A stretch of 45,502 nt of DNA, taken from an uncultured Bacteroidales bacterium. Lineage in GTDB: Bacteria > Bacteroidota > Bacteroidia > Bacteroidales > Muribaculaceae. The translations under genes were made by a program, and so were the position numbers. The first letter of the stretch is position 1, and each line of letters starts with the position of its first letter. A model generated the notes under the pieces. That model did no database searches, was not told where the DNA came from, and saw nothing but the letters and a program-made list of their open reading frames with translations. The DNA lies in the NCBI GenBank assembly GCA_958418815.1, contig CATZGB010000023.1:1-45502 (forward strand), written 5' to 3'. Of the stretch, positions 32,963-40,065 are shown one piece after another.

Positions 32963-34825
32963 ATGAAGAAGTTGTTTTCGATATTAACGGCGGTTTTGAT
33001 TTTCTGCGCGACAATGGCGGCTCAGACCTCTTTCCAGGTCATCCCGCCACGCAATGTCATCGCGGGAAACCGTTTTGCGGTCACTTACCGCCTCTCCAAC
33101 GGTGAGGGGACAAGCCTGAACGCGCCGGCCATAAACGGTTGCAAGCTGCTCAATCCCCAACCCGGAGTAAGCACTTCGCAGAGCTACCAGATAATCAACG
33201 GGCAGGCATCGTCGTCAAGCACGGTCGAATACACATTCATATACCGCGCCGAGGAGGAGGGGACTTTCACCATTCCGGCCGCCTCAATAGTGGTCGACGG
33301 CAAAAAGCTCACGTCGCAGTCTGCCAAGTTCACTATCCTCCCTGCCGACAAGGCCCCCCAATCGCAGCAGGGCGGCGGGTATGGCTACGGATATGGAGGC
33401 TCCGCCCCCCAGCAGGGCGTGCATGTCGATGACCTGTCATCCCAGGATGACACATCGCGTCCTATATCCAAGGATGACATCTTTGTGAGGATTATCCTAA
33501 ACAAAAGCCATGCTTACGAGCAGGAGGCGATAGAGTGTACCATAAAATTGTACACCAAGTTCCAGCGCATCAACTCTTTTATGATGACTACCCCGCCTAC
33601 TTTCGACGGGTTTCTCATCGAGGAGGTCGACACGCAGGCCGCGCTCAACGCCGTGGAGAATTACAACGGGCAGAACTATGTTACGGCTGTGTTGAAGAAA
33701 TGTATCATCTTCCCCCAGAAGTCTGGAAAACTCACCATCAGTTCTGGCAAGTATGACCTCAGTGTGGTGCAGATAGAGCGTGTCAGCAACGGTTGGTTTG
33801 TCTCTGGGCGTCCGGTCGAGAAAGAGGTGCATCTCCAGCCTTATTCCTCGTCAGTCAACATTACCCCGCTTCCCGAGCCGCGCCCGGCTGGATTTGACAA
33901 TGCCGTGGGACAGTTCACGTTTGAGAGCCGGCTCGCGCCTGAGAAACTCAAGACCGGCGAGGCTGCCTCGCTTGAATACATCGTCACCGGAACGGGCAAT
34001 ATCAAGTATATCCATGAGCCAAAACCTGAGATTCCCGATGACTTCGAGCAGTTCTCGCCGAAGACAGATTACCGCACCCGTGTGAGTGGTTCGACGGTCA
34101 CCGGCACAATGATGGTCGACTACACTATTGTGCCTCAGAGTGTCGGCACATTCAAGATTCCCGAGCAGAAATTCGTGTATTTCGATCCGGCCAAGAAGTC
34201 ATACGTCACTCTTACCGCGCCTGGCTACAACATGGAAATCGCCAAGGGCAGCGGCACCACCATCAGCGCCGAACAGCGTGAAATCGAGGCCCGCAACACT
34301 GACATCCTGCATATAAAGACCGGCGACAAGCGCCTGTCGCAAACCCACCATCCGTTGATATTCAACTGGTGGTATTGGGCCGTGGCCGGGTTGCTTGTGG
34401 TTGCTCTGATACTGGCCATTGCGGTTTATGGCCGTCAGGTGAGGCTCAACGCCGATGTGGCCGGCCGCCGCAATGCCCGTGCGAGCAAAGTGGCCCGCAA
34501 GCGCCTGCGCGAGGCCGAGGGCTTTATGAAATCGCGTCAGCCCGAGCGGTTCTATGAGGCAATGCTGAAAGCCATGTGGGGATATCTCGGCGACAAACTT
34601 TCGATGCCGGTTTCGCAACTCACGCGCCAGAATATATCCCAGACATTGGCCGACAGGGGCGTGGGAGAAGATGTGGCCGGCAGGATCATCAACGTGCTTG
34701 ACCAGTGTGAGATGGCCCGCTATACCCCGGATTCCTCGTCCGAGGCTTCAGTGGAGGCTGTCTACAACGAGGCTACCTCCTCGATTAATGAACTTGAGAA
34801 AAGCAACATTAGCAAACGCAAATAG
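32963..34825 (+). CDS. batD: Aerotolerance protein BatD
   Basis: A large BatD-family protein: signal peptide at 1-20 (LFSILTAVLIFCATMAAQ), several beta-sandwich domains in the periplasm, one membrane helix at about 470-490 (WYWAVAGLLVVALILAIAVYG), then a cytoplasmic helical domain of about 120 residues. TSFQVIPPRNVIAGNRFAVTYRLSN is the usual BatD opening. Between about 128 and 150 there is a Gly/Tyr/Gln-rich stretch (GGGYGYGYGG). It starts 93 nt after batC, the longest gap in this part of the operon; I see no clear promoter there. Confidence 0.92.
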   Translation: MKKLFSILTAVLIFCATMAAQTSFQVIPPRNVIAGNRFAVTYRLSNGEGTSLNAPAINGCKLLNPQPGVSTSQSYQIINGQASSSSTVEYTFIYRAEEEGTFTIPAASIVVDGKKLTSQSAKFTILPADKAPQSQQGGGYGYGYGGSAPQQGVHVDDLSSQDDTSRPISKDDIFVRIILNKSHAYEQEAIECTIKLYTKFQRINSFMMTTPPTFDGFLIEEVDTQAALNAVENYNGQNYVTAVLKKCIIFPQKSGKLTISSGKYDLSVVQIERVSNGWFVSGRPVEKEVHLQPYSSSVNITPLPEPRPAGFDNAVGQFTFESRLAPEKLKTGEAASLEYIVTGTGNIKYIHEPKPEIPDDFEQFSPKTDYRTRVSGSTVTGTMMVDYTIVPQSVGTFKIPEQKFVYFDPAKKSYVTLTAPGYNMEIAKGSGTTISAEQREIEARNTDILHIKTGDKRLSQTHHPLIFNWWYWAVAGLLVVALILAIAVYGRQVRLNADVAGRRNARASKVARKRLREAEGFMKSRQPERFYEAMLKAMWGYLGDKLSMPVSQLTRQNISQTLADRGVGEDVAGRIINVLDQCEMARYTPDSSSEASVEAVYNEATSSINELEKSNISKRK

Positions 34826-34829
34826 ACCA

Positions 34830-35705
34830 ATGAAACTGTTACACACCATATTGCTTTTTTGTGTCTCTGTGATTGCAGCCGGCGCCCAGCAGCCCGACAG
34901 TGTAGACCTGGAGAAGAGTGCTGGCGTCGCCGAGGTTGCAACCGACTCTGTGGCAGGAGCCGGAATCGCAGGGACTGCAGCCTCACTCTCAGGCGAGACT
35001 CTCGCGCAACAGGCTGACTCGGCTTACAGCGCTGACAATTTCGTGATGGCAGAAGCTCTCTATCTCAAGGTTCTGGAGACTGAAGGCAGCTCCACTACGC
35101 TTTTTTATAATCTTGGCAACGCATACTACCGCCAGGGCAATCTCGGCAAGGCGATTGTCAATTATGAGCGGGCACTCAAGCTTGATCCTACCAATGCCGA
35201 CGCGCGTGCGAATCTCGAGTTTGTGAATTCCAAGATAACAGACAAGCAGATTGACAGCGGATCTTATATGGACTCGGTGTGGGACGGCACCGTAGGGATG
35301 TTTCATGCCGACACCTGGGCGGTCATCGCCCTTGTGTTGTTCGCCATATTCCTCGGCGGAGTCGCCGCCTATGTGTTCTCCTCGGCAGTGGCTGTCAAGA
35401 AAGCCAGCTTTTTCGGCGCTCTCATAGTGTTCGCCTTGACAGTCGGAGCGGTGATAGTTTCTTTCGCGGCTGCCAATCGTGTCAATTCCGACAAGTTCGC
35501 CATCATCCTTCCCCCTTCGTCACAGCTCTCGACATCGCCCCGTGAGGCCAGAAGCCAGGCCGAGCAGGCGTTTCTGCTGCATGAAGGCACCAAGGTGGAA
35601 ATCATTGATTCAATCGCCAATCCGGGCGAGGGAATGTGGTATGAGGTGCTTGTCGGACACGGCGAGCGGGCCTGGATAAGGGCCTCCGAGGTGGAGAAAA
35701 TCTGA
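34830..35705 (+). CDS. batE: Aerotolerance protein BatE (TPR and SH3-like)
   Basis: The last gene of the operon. A signal peptide (MKLLHTILLFCVSVIAAGAQQ) supports the chosen ATG, 4 nt after the batD stop; an open frame runs upstream inside batD but is only a shadow. TPR repeats lie at about 55-135 (TLFYNLGNAYYRQGNLGKAIVNYERALKLDPTNADARANLEFV). Two membrane helices at about 167-187 and 194-214 follow, then an SH3-like domain (AFLLHEGTKVEIIDSIANPGEGMWYEVLVGHGERAWI). The 291-residue size fits BatE. Confidence 0.9.
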   Translation: MKLLHTILLFCVSVIAAGAQQPDSVDLEKSAGVAEVATDSVAGAGIAGTAASLSGETLAQQADSAYSADNFVMAEALYLKVLETEGSSTTLFYNLGNAYYRQGNLGKAIVNYERALKLDPTNADARANLEFVNSKITDKQIDSGSYMDSVWDGTVGMFHADTWAVIALVLFAIFLGGVAAYVFSSAVAVKKASFFGALIVFALTVGAVIVSFAAANRVNSDKFAIILPPSSQLSTSPREARSQAEQAFLLHEGTKVEIIDSIANPGEGMWYEVLVGHGERAWIRASEVEKI

Positions 35706-35758
35706 TATTCTTGATAAATAGTTGACTTTTGCAAGATTAACAGATAAAAGCTGTGGGA

Positions 35759-35774
35759 TATGTTTTATAACATA
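35759..35774. repeat. Short inverted repeat before the small HTH gene
   Basis: TATGTT-TTAT-AACATA is a perfect 6-bp palindrome with a 4-nt centre, 25 nt upstream of the weak promoter. It could be an operator. Confidence 0.3.
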
Positions 35775-35783
35775 CCGTAAAAA

Positions 35784-35814
35784 TTTGGATAACTCAAATT
35801 AAGTGTATAAATTT
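35784..35814 (+). promoter_or_regulatory. Weak promoter of the small HTH gene
   Basis: TTTG (35784-35787) is followed after 19 nt by TAAATTTA (35807-35814), one mismatch from TAnnTTTG. A leader of about 55 nt would result. Confidence 0.4.
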
Positions 35815-35874
35815 AGGGAAAATTCCTCTCTGACCCTTGATATAGCAGTTACAAACCCCCAAAACCATACGAGA

Positions 35875-36141
35875 ATGACTAAGACAATATCCTTCAACGA
35901 TCTCCGTCGCATCAAAGACGCACTGCCTGACGGCGCCGTAGCCCGCATAGCTGACAAACTCAACACGACACCTCAGACAATCCGAAACTATTTCGGCGGC
36001 ACAAACTATGAGTTTGGCAAGAATTGCGGGTTGCATATCGAACCGGGGCCTGACGGCGGCATTGTTGTCCTTGACGACACCACCATCTATGACATGGCCG
36101 TGGAAATCCTTCAGGAAGAGGAGCAGAAGAAGGAAAAATGA
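35875..36141 (+). CDS. Small HTH-like DNA-binding protein
   Basis: An 88-residue protein. DALPDGAVARIADKLNTTPQTIRNYFGG reads as a helix-turn-helix in which NTTPQTIRNYF would be the recognition helix. The rest (GLHIEPGPDGGIVVLDDTTIYDMAVEILQEEE) is a small beta/alpha tail. I recognise the type from Bacteroidetes genomes but know no function. I chose the ATG giving MTKTISFND; an upstream in-frame ATG would add 24 unlikely residues over the promoter. A perfect terminator follows, so it is monocistronic. Confidence 0.7.
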   Translation: MTKTISFNDLRRIKDALPDGAVARIADKLNTTPQTIRNYFGGTNYEFGKNCGLHIEPGPDGGIVVLDDTTIYDMAVEILQEEEQKKEK

Positions 36142-36166
36142 ACTTTCCCTCGTCTGATGACATTAT

Positions 36167-36215
36167 CTATGACGCGCCGGCCTGCTTAGCCCAGTCCAGC
36201 GCGTCATAGCTTTTT
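36167..36215 (+). terminator. Rho-independent terminator of the small HTH gene
   Basis: CTATGACGCGC (36167-36177) pairs perfectly with GCGCGTCATAG (36199-36209) over a 21-nt loop, followed by CTTTTT. It stands 25 nt past the stop. Confidence 0.88.
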
Positions 36216-36241
36216 ACGTCAATATTATTAGACATCCGACA

Positions 36242-37369
36242 ATGACTCCCAACAGACTGATTACCGTAGCCGTCCACACCATTGAAAAGGCTTTGCCCCT
36301 GAAGGCGCTCCTTGAGCGGGAAGGCATATATGTCGAGCTCAACAATGTTAATCTCGCGTCGCCGACTGTAGCCGCCGGTGTCAGAATCAGAATCAAGGAG
36401 TCTGACCTGCCGCTTGCCCTGCGCATCATAGAGAACATCGAGATTTTCAACTTCCCGGCCGACGGGGAAAGTGGCGACGCTGGCGGCACGGTCTTGTTGC
36501 CCACTGATTTCTCGCCGCATTCCGACAATGCCGCGCGGCTCGCGTTCAGGCTGGCCGCGAAACTCGGCTATTCGATAGAGTTGCTTCATTCATTCATCGC
36601 CCCGGCCTCGCCGCGCGGTGTCCAGCTGATGGATTCCTATGATTACGAGCTGGCGGATATGGCCGAGAGGCAGACAATCGAGGAGGAGGCCCGCGCTATG
36701 ATGGAGTCATATGCCTCAAAGATACGCGGGTGGATAAAGTCGGGGGAAGTGCCTGCGGTGAAATTCTCAACCATGGTGATAGAGGGGATTCCCGAAGAGT
36801 CGATTCTCGGATATGCGCGCGACAAGAATCCCCAACTGGTTGTCATGGGCACTCGCGGCGCGGACAAGAAAGAGGCCGAACTGATAGGAAGCGTCACTGC
36901 GGAGGTGCTTGACTCCTGTCGTATTCCAGCCTTCACGGTGCCTGAGAATGTGGATGTGGCCGAGTTGATGGAGATGCGTCGTGTGGCGTTTCTCTGCAAT
37001 CTCGAACAGGAGGACATGATTGCCCTCGACACCCTTTACCGTATCATGGAGGGGCAGTCGCTCGAGGTGATGCTCGTGTATATCCCTGGCCGTAGAGATC
37101 GGGGAGTGGCAGATGCCAAGACCGGACAGGCCCAGCTTAACCTTCTTAATTATTGCCGGGAGCATTTCCCGGGATATGGGTTCGATATGCGTACCGTACG
37201 CCTTGACACACTGATAGAGGACTTCAGGAACATCATGCAGGAGGGCCCGTTCAACCTCATATGTGTGCCCAACAAGAAACGTAATGTGTTCGCGAGGGTG
37301 TTCAACCCGTCAATTGCCCACAAAATCCTGTTTCGCGCCGATGTGCCGATGATGGTGATACCTGTGTGA
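36242..37369 (+). CDS. Universal stress protein with N-terminal DUF2007-like domain
   Basis: A 375-residue cytoplasmic protein. Residues 1-70 (LITVAVHTIEKALPLKALLEREGIYVELNNVNL) resemble the DUF2007/putative signal-transducing fold. A UspA domain follows at about 80-235 (VLLPTDFSPHSDNAARLAFRLAAKLGYSIELLHSF, ending LVVMGTRGADKKEAELIGSVTAEVLDSCRIPAFTVP). A degenerate second Usp-like unit fills about 245-375. The GxxG-x9-G(S/T) nucleotide motif is only partly matched (GTRGADKKEAELIGS). The ligand is therefore uncertain. It stands alone between a terminator and converging genes. Confidence 0.8.
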   Translation: MTPNRLITVAVHTIEKALPLKALLEREGIYVELNNVNLASPTVAAGVRIRIKESDLPLALRIIENIEIFNFPADGESGDAGGTVLLPTDFSPHSDNAARLAFRLAAKLGYSIELLHSFIAPASPRGVQLMDSYDYELADMAERQTIEEEARAMMESYASKIRGWIKSGEVPAVKFSTMVIEGIPEESILGYARDKNPQLVVMGTRGADKKEAELIGSVTAEVLDSCRIPAFTVPENVDVAELMEMRRVAFLCNLEQEDMIALDTLYRIMEGQSLEVMLVYIPGRRDRGVADAKTGQAQLNLLNYCREHFPGYGFDMRTVRLDTLIEDFRNIMQEGPFNLICVPNKKRNVFARVFNPSIAHKILFRADVPMMVIPV

Positions 37370-37381
37370 CGCGTAGATTGC

Positions 37382-38134
37382 TTACTGTTGCCGTTTTGGC
37401 TTGAAGAAACGTTTGATTTTACGCAGACGGGTCTGGTTGCGGCGGTGGCGTATCACATGATAGAGGGCATCCTCGAAGTTGAAACCGCGTTCCCACACAT
37501 ACGGCTCCAGGAGCCCCAGGTAATCATGGGGATATGTGCCGAGCTGGAAAAAAGACCTCATGGCTTCCTTCAGCTTCGGGACACGGCCTATTTTCATCCG
37601 GTTGATGTCTATGAGGGTGAATTTGTATCTGTCGGCACTCTTCTCAAACAGGATGTTGGTGGTGTTGTAATCCAGGGGGATTATACCTGTCATATGGAGA
37701 CTCAAAGTGAAACGCGACAGGTTGTCGGCCATCAGGTAATGCTCCTCCTTGCTCAGCCGGTCGGTATAAAACACGTCGGAAACCGCAGGGAGGTCGACAT
37801 ATTCGGATATGAAGTATCCGTCGCGGAATATGCCCCATCTGCTTTCTTCCATGTACGCGATAGGGAGTGGGGTGGATATGCCGAGAGACAGTAGCCTGAG
37901 GGCGTGTTCATATGCGCGTCTGGCTTTCGATTTCCTGAAGAATGTGTATATTATCCCGGTCAGCAGGTTGGTGCGCTTGTATTTTTTCACAACCACAGGT
38001 TTGCCGTCGAGAGATGCGAGATCGACTTTGTTGCGGTTGTTGCAGAATGTCTTCACGGGGGAGTATTCCCCGTGGGCGAGCTTGAGCAGACCGTCGGTGT
38101 GGTCAGTGTAGTCGGGATGTATGACTTGTCTCAT
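37382..38134 (-). CDS. Lipopolysaccharide kinase (Kdo/WaaP)-like protein
   Basis: A 250-residue protein of the kinase-like fold. K50 in VVVKKYKR would bind ATP; HMTGIIPLDYNTTNILF (147-163) is the catalytic-loop equivalent with D155 and N160; LIDINRMK carries D176 in the DFG position. In Gram-negatives such enzymes phosphorylate lipid A core sugars at the inner membrane face. The gene overlaps the upstream glycosyltransferase by 4 nt, which supports work on the same glycan. The basic C-terminus (RLRKIKRFFKPKRQQ) could bind membrane. Confidence 0.82.
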   Translation of the reverse strand: MRQVIHPDYTDHTDGLLKLAHGEYSPVKTFCNNRNKVDLASLDGKPVVVKKYKRTNLLTGIIYTFFRKSKARRAYEHALRLLSLGISTPLPIAYMEESRWGIFRDGYFISEYVDLPAVSDVFYTDRLSKEEHYLMADNLSRFTLSLHMTGIIPLDYNTTNILFEKSADRYKFTLIDINRMKIGRVPKLKEAMRSFFQLGTYPHDYLGLLEPYVWERGFNFEDALYHVIRHRRNQTRLRKIKRFFKPKRQQ

Positions 38135-38940
38135 TGCAGGGTGATGTCGCCGTTGAGGTATTTGTCAAGCCCGTCATTGCTCCTGATCCGTTTGTCGCGG
38201 CGGGTGGCTTCCAGCAGGTCGTTGTTGCGCTGGAAAGTGTCCTCCTTTTTTGATGACGGATGCCACAGGTGGTAGCATATGGCCCGGTGGCGCACCTGCA
38301 ATGGCTTGATACGGTGGTTCATAAGACGCGCCACGAGGTCATGGTCCTCGCATCCCCATCCAAGGAAACTCTCGTCATATCCGTTGACTGCAAGCAGGTC
38401 GCTGCGCCAGAATGCCATGTTGCATCCGCGATATTTAAGCTTGGCGGGAGATATGAGGTTGATGGTCTTTGCGAGGAATATCGAACGGATGGCGTTTTTG
38501 CGGTTTGATATGCCGTGGGTCCAGGATGTGACTGTTATTGACGGGTCGGCGAAAATTTTGCCTGTGAGGTCTTTCTCTATCAGCACACGGCTCCCGCATA
38601 CGAAGTGTCCTCTACGAGCCACCGCGGCATGGTCGGCGATGAATTCTGGATGCAGGAGTATGTCGCCGTCAATCTGCACGATGTAGTCTCCCTTGGCCTT
38701 TGCGATGGCTTTGTTGCGTATAGTCGCGAGCCGGAAACCTTCGTTTTTTTGCCATACATGCACCACCGGGAATGGCACCTGGCGGCTGAACCGTTGAATT
38801 ACCTCAGGGGTGGAGTCTGTTGAGCCGTCATCGGCTATGATGACTTCATAAGGATTGGAGGTCTGCTTTATGACGCTGTGCAGACAGGCCTCAAGAGCCT
38901 TGGGGGAATTATATGTGGAGATAATCAGTGAGATTCTCAT
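38131..38940 (-). CDS. GT2-family glycosyltransferase with galactosyltransferase-type C-terminal motif
   Basis: A 269-residue GT-A enzyme. It opens SLIISTYNSPKALEACLHSV; the nucleotide-sugar/metal motifs are ADDGS (36-40) and DGD (91-93). GWGCEDHD (194-201) is the acceptor/catalytic-base motif found in galactosyltransferase-type GT2 proteins. No membrane helix is seen, so action at the cytoplasmic face is likely. Coupled to the WaaP-like kinase and 61 nt downstream of another GT2 gene. Donor and acceptor are unknown; a lipopolysaccharide core step is plausible. Confidence 0.88.
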   Translation of the reverse strand: MRISLIISTYNSPKALEACLHSVIKQTSNPYEVIIADDGSTDSTPEVIQRFSRQVPFPVVHVWQKNEGFRLATIRNKAIAKAKGDYIVQIDGDILLHPEFIADHAAVARRGHFVCGSRVLIEKDLTGKIFADPSITVTSWTHGISNRKNAIRSIFLAKTINLISPAKLKYRGCNMAFWRSDLLAVNGYDESFLGWGCEDHDLVARLMNHRIKPLQVRHRAICYHLWHPSSKKEDTFQRNNDLLEATRRDKRIRSNDGLDKYLNGDITLQ

Positions 38941-39001
38941 CTTTACGTTGCTGGGGCAGGGTTAGGGTTAGGAATGGCTTGCGGGATGAATCCGCGCTGG
39001 G

Positions 39002-39961
39002 TTATCCTCTCGATTGCGAAGGGAGGCGGGAGAAGTGAAGCATCTTGTCAGCCTCATACAGCAGTGATAGCAAGGGGGGATGAAGCCGCCTGGTGGCTGC
39101 GAGCCGTGTCAGCTGTGTCTTCAGGGCTGGTTCAGAAGACAGAAGCCCCGGGTGTTTCCTGAGGCGTTTGCATATCCTGCCGGCAATTACTTTGCGCTGC
39201 ATAGGGGTCAGTTCAAGCCATTGGGCCATTTCGGCCACTATCTCGGTTCCCTCTGTGTAGGTTTTGCCTGCCTTGGATGCCGAGGCTGAGACTTTGTTGG
39301 GGTGCTGCCGGAAATTGTTGAGTTTGCGGCATATCTCGACCGCTTGCCCTTTGCGGGCAAGTTGCGACCAGAAAAGCCAGTCGCCACAAAACCTCATATT
39401 CAGGTATCGCTCAGTTATCTCCGGGGCGGCCTCTCTGCGAAACACTGCCATTGATGCGTTGTAAATCAGGTTGTTGCGCAGAAGTCTGCGTATGGTCAGC
39501 TCTTTGCCCGTGTATGTGGCCCGCGTGCCGAGCCGTCTGCCAAACTTGTCCCAGTCTTCTCCGGGAATCTCATTGCCGAGGCTGTCTATTATTTTTGAGC
39601 CGGAAAAGGCAAGCACTGCTTCGGGATTGGTTTCCAGCGCGTCGACAAGAGTCGACAGGAAATCTTTCTCGGCATAGTCGTCGCTTTCGGCAATCCACAC
39701 ATATTTGCCGCAGGCGAGTGACAGCCCCTTCCTCCATTGGGCGAATGTCGTCCCGGAGTTCTTGTCGTTGAACACGATGTGGCTGACTTTGGGATGCTGC
39801 CGGTATTGTTCGAGTATCTCTCGGCTGTGGTCGTTTGAGCAATCGTCAAGAAGTATCACCTCGAAATCCTCGAAATCCTGACCTAAGACACTGTCGATTC
39901 TCTCCCTGAGATAGGGAGCGTGGTTGTAGTTCGGGATTATGACTGATACGGTCGGATGCAT
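39002..39961 (-). CDS. GT2-family glycosyltransferase
   Basis: A 319-residue GT-A glycosyltransferase. TVSVIIPNYNHAPYLRERIDSVLGQ is the classical GT2 opening; LDDCS (38-42) and ESDD (92-95) are the two acidic motifs, the latter in place of DxD. The C-terminal 90 residues are helical and basic, probably membrane-associated. It is the first gene of a three-gene minus-strand unit with the second GT2 and the kinase, and has its own promoter. Substrates cannot be told. Confidence 0.88.
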   Translation of the reverse strand: MHPTVSVIIPNYNHAPYLRERIDSVLGQDFEDFEVILLDDCSNDHSREILEQYRQHPKVSHIVFNDKNSGTTFAQWRKGLSLACGKYVWIAESDDYAEKDFLSTLVDALETNPEAVLAFSGSKIIDSLGNEIPGEDWDKFGRRLGTRATYTGKELTIRRLLRNNLIYNASMAVFRREAAPEITERYLNMRFCGDWLFWSQLARKGQAVEICRKLNNFRQHPNKVSASASKAGKTYTEGTEIVAEMAQWLELTPMQRKVIAGRICKRLRKHPGLLSSEPALKTQLTRLAATRRLHPPLLSLLYEADKMLHFSRLPSQSRG

Positions 39962-39993
39962 GCTTCAGTTGAGAAGAGTGGCTAACAATATTG

Positions 39994-40001
39994 CAAAAAT
40001 A
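39994..40001 (-). promoter_or_regulatory. -7 promoter element for the GT2-GT2-kinase unit
   Basis: The minus strand reads TATTTTTG, a full TAnnTTTG match, 32 nt before the ATG. A TTTC at 40022-40025, 20 nt upstream, could be a poor -33 element but lies inside the terminator stem. Confidence 0.45.
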
Positions 40002-40004
40002 ATT

Positions 40005-40043
40005 AAAAAAAATGGATTCCGGAAACTCCGGAATCCATTTTTT
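40005..40043 (-). terminator. Terminator of the carboxyltransferase gene
   Basis: TGGATTCCGG (40013-40022) and CCGGAATCCA (40028-40037) pair perfectly over a 5-nt loop. Flanking A and T runs give a strong U-tail on the minus strand, 22 nt after the stop. Confidence 0.92.
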
Positions 40044-40065
40044 ATGGTAAGACAGTAATGTAGGC

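Noticed and set aside
34671..34829. Upstream extension of batE inside batD
   Set aside because: The extension would bury a clear signal peptide; the ATG at 34830 is right after the batD stop.
38958..38972. GGGTTAGGGTTAGG telomere-like motif between two glycosyltransferase genes
   Set aside because: Two short copies only, in a 61-nt gap; chance is sufficient.
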